Positions 23,311 through 30,853 of a DNA stretch of 64,000 bases are shown piece after piece. Below the pieces are notes generated by a model that was not told the DNA's origin, did no database searches, and was given only the letters and a program-made list of their open reading frames with translations. The position numbers and the translations under genes are program-made. Numbering within the stretch: the stretch's first letter is position 1; each line of letters opens with the position of its first letter. Source of the DNA: Bacillota bacterium (lineage in GTDB: Bacteria > Bacillota > Clostridia > Lachnospirales > Anaerotignaceae); NCBI GenBank assembly GCA_019422105.1, contig JAHZDZ010000011.1, positions 1-64,000 of the forward strand, in the 5' to 3' direction.

Positions 23311-23556
23311 TTTAACCTGCACCCTAAGGGAAATAAATATCAACAAAAATGTTGTCCAGTTTAATTTTTATAGCCATTCAATATGGACAGTAAATTCGCC
23401 GAATTACTCATTATATTTGGTTAAATTGGTATCAACCAAAATTCCCGCAAAATCTGCCTACAAAGCCTTTAATGATGGTCTGTCGAGCAATCCCTCCCAA
23501 AGCCGTTACAAAAGCGGACACGGGGCGAACAGGGGGTGAAAAAAGCCGATAATTCT

Positions 23557-24726
23557 TTAAGGGTCACAAGGGACACCAGATAAGGGTATAGAACTGCCGT
23601 CACTGGCGGCACTACTCTCAAATTTCAAAGTAATCAGCCGCTTTCCGTTGCTGCGATGATGTTTAATATAAATTCCCATGTCAGCAAGCTGAATTTTATT
23701 TTGAACAAGTTTTCGGGACAGGCTGCTTGCACTAATTTCTTTGTTGCTGTAACTTTGAACAGCTTTGGCCAATTCACTTGGTTTCCCGGTAAAGGATTGC
23801 TCTTCTTTAATAAAAGAAATACAGTATGTAAGAATATCATCCATGAAATTTTCCGGCGTTTCTATACTGTCAGCAATCAATATCCAGTTATGTTTTTGAG
23901 TATCAAACTGTAGTTCAAGTTCTCTTTCATCAATATCTCTGCCGGTACAGGTCAGTTTTGCTTTTTTATTACCGGTATTCATTTTTTCAAGTATTAATAA
24001 ACCGTCAGCAGCTCCGGATATTGCAGATGTACCGGAAATTCTGCTGATTGGATTACTTCCGTAAACCTGTTTGCAAAGATGGTGAACCAAAATGATGGCA
24101 ATACCATATTGGTCAGCAATACTTTTTAGAATACTCAAATCTTTATAATCATTTGCATAAGCACTGTCATTGGAGATTTTGCGTATTTTCTGCAGCGTAT
24201 CAATTACTATTAAATTTGTATCTCTGTGTTCAAAAATAAAATTTTCAATCTGCTGTTCCAGTCCACTTCCAAGCAATTCTGCCGAGGTTGAAAAATGAAT
24301 GTCCTTATAGTCATTTTCGTCAAATTCATCACAGAAATTTACTAAGTCAAACATTCTGTTCTGAATTCTTAGATCGCTGTCCTCTAAACAAAGATATAGA
24401 GCATTTCCTTTTTTGACTTCAAAGTTCCAGATATTTTTTCCCATTGCAACTTTCATGCATAAATCTAAAGCTAGCCATGATTTGCCAACCTTAGGTTCTC
24501 CAGCGATAATATGTAGCCCTTGTGATATTAAGGATTCTACAATAAAAGGGATTGGGGATAGTGGTTCAGTAAGGAGTGCTTTGCCATCTTTAGTTTGAAA
24601 TTTCTTGCGATTCTTCTGATTTTTTGTTATACTATTTAATAGACTATTATTTGTGTGATTCATCACACCTGACTGTTCCTCTACGCCAATAGATGGAGCA
24701 GTTTTTTTATTTGCAGTTTCTTTCAA
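23557..24726 (-). CDS. RepA-like RecA-fold ATPase (AAA_25)
   Basis: The 389-residue protein has a RecA/DnaB-type ATPase core of the RepA kind found in plasmids and mobilisable elements. Walker A is GEPKVGKSWLAL (about residue 76), Walker B is NLIVIDTLQKI, and IILVHHLCKQ with SGTSAISGAADGLLIL follows, typical of RSF1010-RepA-like hexameric helicases. The C-terminal ~100 residues look like a winged helix (KPSELAKAVQSYSNKEIS). The start is a TTG with GGAGGTGAT upstream. It may support replication of an excised circular form. The repeat-rich interval downstream could contain the cognate origin. Confidence 0.82.
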   Translation of the reverse strand: MKETANKKTAPSIGVEEQSGVMNHTNNSLLNSITKNQKNRKKFQTKDGKALLTEPLSPIPFIVESLISQGLHIIAGEPKVGKSWLALDLCMKVAMGKNIWNFEVKKGNALYLCLEDSDLRIQNRMFDLVNFCDEFDENDYKDIHFSTSAELLGSGLEQQIENFIFEHRDTNLIVIDTLQKIRKISNDSAYANDYKDLSILKSIADQYGIAIILVHHLCKQVYGSNPISRISGTSAISGAADGLLILEKMNTGNKKAKLTCTGRDIDERELELQFDTQKHNWILIADSIETPENFMDDILTYCISFIKEEQSFTGKPSELAKAVQSYSNKEISASSLSRKLVQNKIQLADMGIYIKHHRSNGKRLITLKFESSAASDGSSIPLSGVPCDP

Positions 24727-24792
24727 TGTTTATCACCTCCAATCATTTATTAAACTTAAAGCTATTAAGAAAGACACCTCCTTCATATTGTA

Positions 24793-24825
24793 TTAGATAA
24801 TTAAAAATTAATTTTAATTATCTAA
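24793..24825. promoter_or_regulatory. 14-bp operator-like dyad between divergent element genes
   Basis: TTAGATAATTAAAA and its perfect complement are separated by five bases. They lie between the divergently read RepA-like and DUF6076-like genes and just upstream of a consensus promoter, so this is probably a repressor site. Confidence 0.6.
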
Positions 24826-24846
24826 TTTTAACAGTTATAAATCTTC

Positions 24847-24875
24847 TTGTCAATAGTTAATAGATATGATATAAT
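24847..24875 (+). promoter_or_regulatory. Sigma-A promoter of the cargo genes
   Basis: TTGTCA and TATAAT are spaced 17 bases apart, 48 bases before the DUF6076-like start. Confidence 0.7.
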
Positions 24876-24922
24876 AAAAATCAATTATCTATTTATTCTT
24901 TAATTTACAGGGAGGAAATAAA

Positions 24923-25960
24923 ATGAGTCTAAGAATGTCGGATGGAAAATTTATAGATGATGGAAACATTTTTGCTTTCGATGCATATTTCTCAGATAAA
25001 ACAGTTGAAATTTATGAGACTAGTTATCCTATTGGTGGTGTAATTACAGAATTTTTAAATTATGATGAAACAGAATATTTTTTGGTCTCAAACGAGTTGG
25101 AGAAGTGTTATGAGAATGATGATGAAATAGGTTTTTTAAATAATTTTGAAATATTAAACAGACTTGCGAAAAAAATGCCCATGTATAAACAAAGGCTGAA
25201 GAATACAGTTATATTAGAACCATCTGTAAATATAAAATCTGAATTTCCTCAAATAGATGAAAAAGCCGTAATTGACTATAATAAACCGATTATGAAGAAG
25301 GCTATGGAGAAATATTTAAATTTAAGAGATGATTTGCTTAGCATTAAAAAAGTGTATGTTCATCTTCTTGAGGAAATGGAAAAGGAAATGCAGGCTGTGA
25401 CCGCCAGCCAAAAATATGAAAAGGCGATTCAGATTCCATTATTAGCAGAATATTTACAAGGGGATGGGCTGGAGGCTCCTTATCGTGATAATTCGCCAAA
25501 ATCCCATACAAAGTTTTTAATTAGAAAGTCTTTGGTTACTGGTGAATTAGAAGTGTTTGAGCGTAGGATTTTCAACAGATTATTGGATTTTATTTATATA
25601 GAGTTTTGTAAAGCACTAATGCAAATGAATATGCCTAAAAAATGTAAAAATTGCGGTATGTATTTTTTGCTTGAAAACGGGTTTAAAAATGAGTATTGTA
25701 CAAGACCACTGAAGGATAATCCAAAAAAGACTTGCAGAGATGTGGGGGCAGCGCAGAACTTTAAAACGAAGGTATCACAAAGTCCTGAATGGAAAATTCA
25801 TCAAAGAGCCTATAAAAAGTATTATGCCAGACTGAAAAAAGGACAGATGACACAGGCAGAGTTCAATGAGTGGGCGAGGAATGCGGAGCGTTTGAGAAGT
25901 GAAGCGTTGGAAGGGACAATTGATACGGAGGATTATGAAAAACTATTGAATAATATTTAA
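24923..25960 (+). CDS. DUF6076-like zinc-ribbon protein
   Basis: A 345-residue soluble protein common on clostridial mobile elements, which I recall as DUF6076. The N-terminal two thirds has no recognised motif. The C-terminal part has KKCKNCGMYFLLENG, a YCTR motif and KKTCRDVGAAQNF. This C-x2-C...C...C arrangement resembles the CGNR/ABATE zinc finger and suggests nucleic-acid binding. A basic, helical tail follows (HQRAYKKYYARLKKGQMTQ). GGGAGGAAATAAA precedes the ATG. Function unknown; a regulator of the element is plausible. Confidence 0.68.
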   Translation: MSLRMSDGKFIDDGNIFAFDAYFSDKTVEIYETSYPIGGVITEFLNYDETEYFLVSNELEKCYENDDEIGFLNNFEILNRLAKKMPMYKQRLKNTVILEPSVNIKSEFPQIDEKAVIDYNKPIMKKAMEKYLNLRDDLLSIKKVYVHLLEEMEKEMQAVTASQKYEKAIQIPLLAEYLQGDGLEAPYRDNSPKSHTKFLIRKSLVTGELEVFERRIFNRLLDFIYIEFCKALMQMNMPKKCKNCGMYFLLENGFKNEYCTRPLKDNPKKTCRDVGAAQNFKTKVSQSPEWKIHQRAYKKYYARLKKGQMTQAEFNEWARNAERLRSEALEGTIDTEDYEKLLNNI

Positions 25961-26080
25961 GTATGAATAAGATAGACATCGTATACAACAGTAGTTAAAT
26001 GTGCCAAAATAATTGATTATAATAGTGTTTTATTGTAAAATAAAGGATAATAATTACAAGAGAAAAAGAGGGGTGAGCTA

Positions 26081-26824
26081 TTGAACTATCAACAGATAAG
26101 CAGAAAAAAAGAATATTATCTTAACAATAAGAAAAGTATCCCGGAAATGACCTTAAAATCTTATAAAAGGGCTTGGGAAATTGACTATACCCACAACTCA
26201 ACAGCAATTGAGGGAAATACACTGACTTTGATAGAAACAAAATTAGTTTTAGAAGAAGGTATCTCTGTTGGAGGTAAAAACCTTAGAGAAATTTATGAGC
26301 AAGTGAATCATGATAAAGCTTATGCTTATGTAAAAAAATGCATTGAAAATCAAATGCCTTTGAACGAAAGGATTGTAAAAGACATCCATGCTATACTTAT
26401 GACAAATATTTTCACAGGTGGTATTTATCGTGATTTTGATGTATATATTTCAGGGGCGGGGCATACACCGCCATCACCTAATGAAATGTATCGGCAAATA
26501 AAAGATTTCTATTTGGATTTAACTTGGAAAGGAAATGATTTAAATCCAATAGAACTTGCGGCTTGGACTCATGCAGAGTTTGTAAAAATCCATCCATTTG
26601 CTGATGGTAATGGAAGAACATCAAGATTAATTATGAATTATCAATTGATGTCAAATGATTATCTCCCAATATCAATTGCTAAAGAAAATCGATTAGATTA
26701 TTTTAATACACTTGAAGAGTACGCAGTTGAGGGCAATTTACAGCCATTTGCAGATATGATTGCAGAGTTGGAAGAGCAACAGCTTGATAAATATATTTCT
26801 ATGATTGAACAGGCAAAAGAATAG
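26081..26824 (+). CDS. Fic-family protein (AMP transferase type)
   Basis: This 247-residue Fic-domain enzyme is likely to transfer AMP or a related group to a target protein. The catalytic motif HPFADGNGRTSR is intact, including the histidine. The N-terminal helix carries STAIEGN, matching the inhibitory (S/T)-x3-E-(G/N) motif of class II Fic proteins, so the enzyme should be auto-inhibited. The flap region is present before the core (YRDFDVYISGAGHTPPSP). It starts at a TTG preceded by AGAGGGG. It lies between the DUF6076-like gene and the Gabija-like genes, in separate transcription units to judge by the 120-140-base gaps. It could belong to a toxin or defence function; no separate antitoxin gene is seen. 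Confidence 0.88.
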   Translation: MNYQQISRKKEYYLNNKKSIPEMTLKSYKRAWEIDYTHNSTAIEGNTLTLIETKLVLEEGISVGGKNLREIYEQVNHDKAYAYVKKCIENQMPLNERIVKDIHAILMTNIFTGGIYRDFDVYISGAGHTPPSPNEMYRQIKDFYLDLTWKGNDLNPIELAAWTHAEFVKIHPFADGNGRTSRLIMNYQLMSNDYLPISIAKENRLDYFNTLEEYAVEGNLQPFADMIAELEEQQLDKYISMIEQAKE

Positions 26825-26967
26825 AAAAAGTTTGAATATGGATATATAAACATGATGTACTATAATATGAATTTTTAATTAAATACCGTTTCCAGAAAAA
26901 TAGGCTGTGATAGTATTACAAAGCCAATAAAAGTGGGCAGATACTGTGCTGACAAGGAGGCAACAGA

Positions 26968-28980
26968 GTGTACCTTAAGCGAATAAAAATAACTAACTTT
27001 AGAACTTTTGGAGCAGATGGAATAGAAACAGAATTTAGTAAGGGTGTAAATGCTATAATTGGAGAAAATAACACGGGAAAATCATCAATTATTGATGCAG
27101 TACGTATAGCATTTTCTACGATATATTATCATAAGGACATCTACTTTGTAAAAGCAGACTTTCATGTTGATTTGAGTGGAAATGTTGCTAAATTTGCTCA
27201 ATTTGATGTTTATTTAGAAGATGTACCAAAACGTCTTATTGAAATATGGAATCCTAAAAGTGTATCAGATGGAGAATTTCATATCAGATTTTACACCGAA
27301 AAAACTCCAGCTGGATTAGATAAAGTCAAATATTCTGCTTGGGGTGGAGAGGTAGAGGGAAACACTTTAACTTCAAATACATTTGATGCTATTGATATGT
27401 CATATCTTAATGCATTGAGAGATGCTGAAACAGGTATGAAACCTTCTCGCACCAGTAAACTGTCAAACTTGTTGAGCAATGTTGCAAGTACCCCGGAGAG
27501 AAGAGAGACACTAGTTTCTGTCCTTAGGAATGCCAATAATTCTTTGATAGAAAAAGAAGAAATTGTAAGACTGAAAGAAATCATCAATCATAACTTGGGA
27601 AATATAGAGCAAGAAATATTATCTCAACATATTGATGTGGGTTTAATAGAGCCAAGCTTTGACTCAATCGGTGCTTCTATGCACGCATGGTTACAGCCTA
27701 AATGGGTATTACTTCTTAACGATAATCCTGTCTATGATGAGGTTCTAAAAATAGTTGAAGATAGTAAGCTAAATAGAACTATGCAAATAACAACGAATGG
27801 AATACATTTAAACATTTCTGCATTTCTTCAGAGTGTTAGAGATATTCCTATATCAGATGACCTTAAAAATACTTTGGCAATTTTATCTCAGAGGTGCTTT
27901 GAACTTAAACAAAATGGATTAGGGTATAACAACATCATTTATATGGCAACTATTCTAGGTGATATGTCAATTAAAAAATCAGGTATTTACCAAAGTCTTT
28001 TATTGGTGGAAGAACCAGAAGCTCATTTACATCCTCAACTGCAAGAATTAGTCCACAACTTTTTTGTTGAACAACACAATAGACAAAAAGATATTCAGGT
28101 TATTTATACCTCTCATTCACCAACGTTGGTTTCAAAGATTGGTATCGAAAATATTAACCTTTTATTTGAACGAAATCATAAAATAGAATGTACTGCAGTT
28201 ATAAAGGATGCTCTTGATGATACTGATAGAATATATTTGACAAAATATTTAGATGTAACAAAATCACAATTATTCTTTGCTAAGGGATTGATTTTCGTAG
28301 AAGGCATCTCAGAATTTTTATTGATTCATGAGATAGCAGATTTTTTAAATCGCCCATTAGATAAGTATGCGGTTGAGGTAATTAATGTTGGTAGTTTAGC
28401 TTTCAAGCCTTTTGCGAAATTGTTATACAAAAAAGAGGATCAAAGAGGATTTGCAAAAGCCGCTATTATTACAGATAATGATAAATGCACAAACAAATCT
28501 GATGTAAATACATACATCTCAAAAGATTTGGATTTTGACGATGATATTGATGATATTGCTAATCGACTAAAAGCAGGAACACCTTCAAGCCGCTTTGAAC
28601 AAATAAATGATTTATGCAAGGACACGGATATACTATTATGTGGTGCAGTTAAAACACTAGAGTACGAGCTAGCTTTTTGCGAAAGTAATGTTAATTTGCT
28701 AATGAAAATAATTATAAGTCTGTATCCGCAAGTAGGACTAAAACTGAAAGAAAAATTAGACACTTTAGACTCTATTGAGAAAAAACAAATATGTATATGG
28801 ATATTTATTCGTAACCGCGATAGTAGCAAGGGCGAAATTGCCCAAGCTCTTTGTAAGGTAATTAATGATCAGAAGAAAAGTATTTCAAAAGGTGAAAATG
28901 TTGAGAATCTTTTTCAAGTTCCTGTTTATATTCAAGGGGCTATCTTTTATGTAACGGAACCCATGGAAGAAGGTGAATAA
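26968..28980 (+). CDS. gajA: OLD-family ATPase/TOPRIM nuclease, GajA-like
   Basis: This 670-residue protein has the architecture of GajA, the DNA-nicking subunit of the Gabija anti-phage system. The ABC-type ATPase half has Walker A GENNTGKSSIID (about 32-43) and the Walker B/D-loop LLLVEEPEAHLHPQLQ. The TOPRIM half has the catalytic glutamate in LIFVEGISEFLL and the acidic pair in AIITDND. It starts at a GTG with AAGGAGG seven bases upstream. The helicase gene begins at the very next base after its stop, so translation is coupled. It is longer than the B. cereus GajA I recall (578 residues); the extra sequence is mostly C-terminal. Confidence 0.85.
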   Translation: MYLKRIKITNFRTFGADGIETEFSKGVNAIIGENNTGKSSIIDAVRIAFSTIYYHKDIYFVKADFHVDLSGNVAKFAQFDVYLEDVPKRLIEIWNPKSVSDGEFHIRFYTEKTPAGLDKVKYSAWGGEVEGNTLTSNTFDAIDMSYLNALRDAETGMKPSRTSKLSNLLSNVASTPERRETLVSVLRNANNSLIEKEEIVRLKEIINHNLGNIEQEILSQHIDVGLIEPSFDSIGASMHAWLQPKWVLLLNDNPVYDEVLKIVEDSKLNRTMQITTNGIHLNISAFLQSVRDIPISDDLKNTLAILSQRCFELKQNGLGYNNIIYMATILGDMSIKKSGIYQSLLLVEEPEAHLHPQLQELVHNFFVEQHNRQKDIQVIYTSHSPTLVSKIGIENINLLFERNHKIECTAVIKDALDDTDRIYLTKYLDVTKSQLFFAKGLIFVEGISEFLLIHEIADFLNRPLDKYAVEVINVGSLAFKPFAKLLYKKEDQRGFAKAAIITDNDKCTNKSDVNTYISKDLDFDDDIDDIANRLKAGTPSSRFEQINDLCKDTDILLCGAVKTLEYELAFCESNVNLLMKIIISLYPQVGLKLKEKLDTLDSIEKKQICIWIFIRNRDSSKGEIAQALCKVINDQKKSISKGENVENLFQVPVYIQGAIFYVTEPMEEGE

Positions 28981-30726
28981 ATGCTCCTTTCACATGAGCA
29001 GCAGAAATTTTTAAATGTTAATGGCAAAGTTGTTTTATGTGCTTGTCCTGGAAGCGGAAAGACTTATGTCGTTGCACAAAAGCTTATAAACCTTATCAAT
29101 ATATGGAAAGAACCGCATCAAGGAATTTTAACATTATCTTTTACTAATGTTGCAAGCGAAGAAATTTTACATCAAGTACATACAGCTTCTAATAATTTTA
29201 CAATAGGATACCCTCATTTTGTGGGAACAATTGATAGCTTTCTTAATAACTATATTTTTTTAAGATATGGACATTTGTTGATGGAAAATCCTAAGCATCC
29301 ATTTATTACAGTGGATAGCATAAATATTCCTTTTCGCTTTTGGAAAAAGGAATGTCATAGAAATAAATGTGTTGAGAGTATCAGTCAATTTCGTTGGGGA
29401 GTTGATGGCAACACATATATAAACAAAGATTTGGTCACTTGCGATAGTGGAACATATGGTAGACCATGTGACCAATACAAACAAAGTTTAAAAAGGAACG
29501 GTATATTTTTTCAGAACGATATACCATTTTTTTGTCACGAAATTTTGAGCAAATATCCTGCAATTGGACAAGCAATTGTTGAACGTTTTCCAATTGTCTT
29601 GCTTGATGAGGCACAAGATACATCTTTGGAACAAATGGCTGTTTTAGACCAACTCGTTAAAGCTGGTTTAAAATATATTTATTTGGTAGGTGATCCGGAT
29701 CAAGCTATATATGAATGGAGAAATGCTACTCCGGAGTGTTTCAAAGAGAAAATGCATAATATGAATTGGGAAACAAAATATTTAAGTGAAAACCGAAGAA
29801 GTTCCCAAAAAATATGTAATGCTACTCATTTATTTTCAAATACATTTAAAGATTGTTCTCCCAATTTAGCTGTTGGTGATTGTAAAAATTTTGCCCAAAA
29901 ACCAGAGTTATTTCTTATAAAAAAAGAAACATCCAAAGAAACAATTTTGCAATATTTTCTTGATAGATGTGAATGTCTTGGCATTCCACGTAAAAACGAG
30001 AATATTGCTATTCTCACTCGCAGCAAGGTTCATGATAGTACTAACATTAGTGGCCTTTGGAAAAGCAAGGAGATTTTACTTTTAGGACGTGCAACATATG
30101 AATGGTATCATGGTTCTCGTAAAAAGGCGTATGACTTTTGTGAACAAGCATTGTATTCAATTTTAATTGATGACATCAATAAAGCTACAGCTAATATACC
30201 TGAAGAAATTGAACGTATTATTCCATATACAAGTTGGGTGGAATGTGTTTTTAACTTAGTATGTGAGCTTCCTAACAGCAATTTATCTTTAAAGGTATGG
30301 GTTGAATCTCTAAGGACACATCTGAACTCTATTACATATCCACTTGAATTTCGAGCTGGTCATGGTATAAATGAAATTATACAAATAAAAACACGAGATA
30401 AAAAGTCTCCGTTATTTAAAGAAATTCCATTTGTAGATTTTTTTCAGAAAAAACTTAAAACGGATGTTACTTTCTCCTCAATTCATGGAGTTAAAGGTGA
30501 AACTTTTGAAGCAATCTTATTATATTCACCTAGTACAAAAGGGAATACTATAACCAGAAAATTATTGACGAATGGTGAATTAAATAGCGAGCAAATGAGA
30601 ACTGCGTATGTTGCAATGACCAGACCTAAAAAATATTTAGCAGTAGCACTTGCTAAACCGACTAAGAAGTCAGATTTGCCATTGCCAAGGTTTCCGTACG
30701 AACTGTGGGATTATGTTGAGATTTAA
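28981..30726 (+). CDS. gajB: UvrD/Rep-like SF1 helicase, GajB-like
   Basis: A 581-residue superfamily 1A helicase with the Q motif SHEQQKFL, motif I CPGSGKTYVV, motif II LLDEAQDTS, motif III YLVGDPDQAIYEWRNA, motif IV near SENRRSSQKI, and motif VI YVAMTRPKKYLAVAL. Paired directly with an OLD nuclease gene it fits GajB, the partner that activates or cooperates with GajA. It is longer than the B. cereus GajB I recall (494 residues). A cysteine-containing insert around residues 150-170 (CDSGTYGRPCDQYK) and an extended 2B-like region account for some of this. The ATG abuts the gajA stop. Confidence 0.85.
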   Translation: MLLSHEQQKFLNVNGKVVLCACPGSGKTYVVAQKLINLINIWKEPHQGILTLSFTNVASEEILHQVHTASNNFTIGYPHFVGTIDSFLNNYIFLRYGHLLMENPKHPFITVDSINIPFRFWKKECHRNKCVESISQFRWGVDGNTYINKDLVTCDSGTYGRPCDQYKQSLKRNGIFFQNDIPFFCHEILSKYPAIGQAIVERFPIVLLDEAQDTSLEQMAVLDQLVKAGLKYIYLVGDPDQAIYEWRNATPECFKEKMHNMNWETKYLSENRRSSQKICNATHLFSNTFKDCSPNLAVGDCKNFAQKPELFLIKKETSKETILQYFLDRCECLGIPRKNENIAILTRSKVHDSTNISGLWKSKEILLLGRATYEWYHGSRKKAYDFCEQALYSILIDDINKATANIPEEIERIIPYTSWVECVFNLVCELPNSNLSLKVWVESLRTHLNSITYPLEFRAGHGINEIIQIKTRDKKSPLFKEIPFVDFFQKKLKTDVTFSSIHGVKGETFEAILLYSPSTKGNTITRKLLTNGELNSEQMRTAYVAMTRPKKYLAVALAKPTKKSDLPLPRFPYELWDYVEI

Positions 30727-30853
30727 GAATTTGCATAAAACATATAAAATGAATATACGGGGGCAGTACCCATAGGTGCAAAAACATAATTATGTGTGAT
30801 GATTTTAATCTATATGGAAAAGGTTATATATAGTATTTTGGGGGAAATAAAGT

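Noticed and set aside
23086..23346. An 86-codon minus-strand open frame
   Set aside because: It is built from hairpins and GATGCCA repeats, its start lacks a good ribosome site, and the composition is not protein-like.
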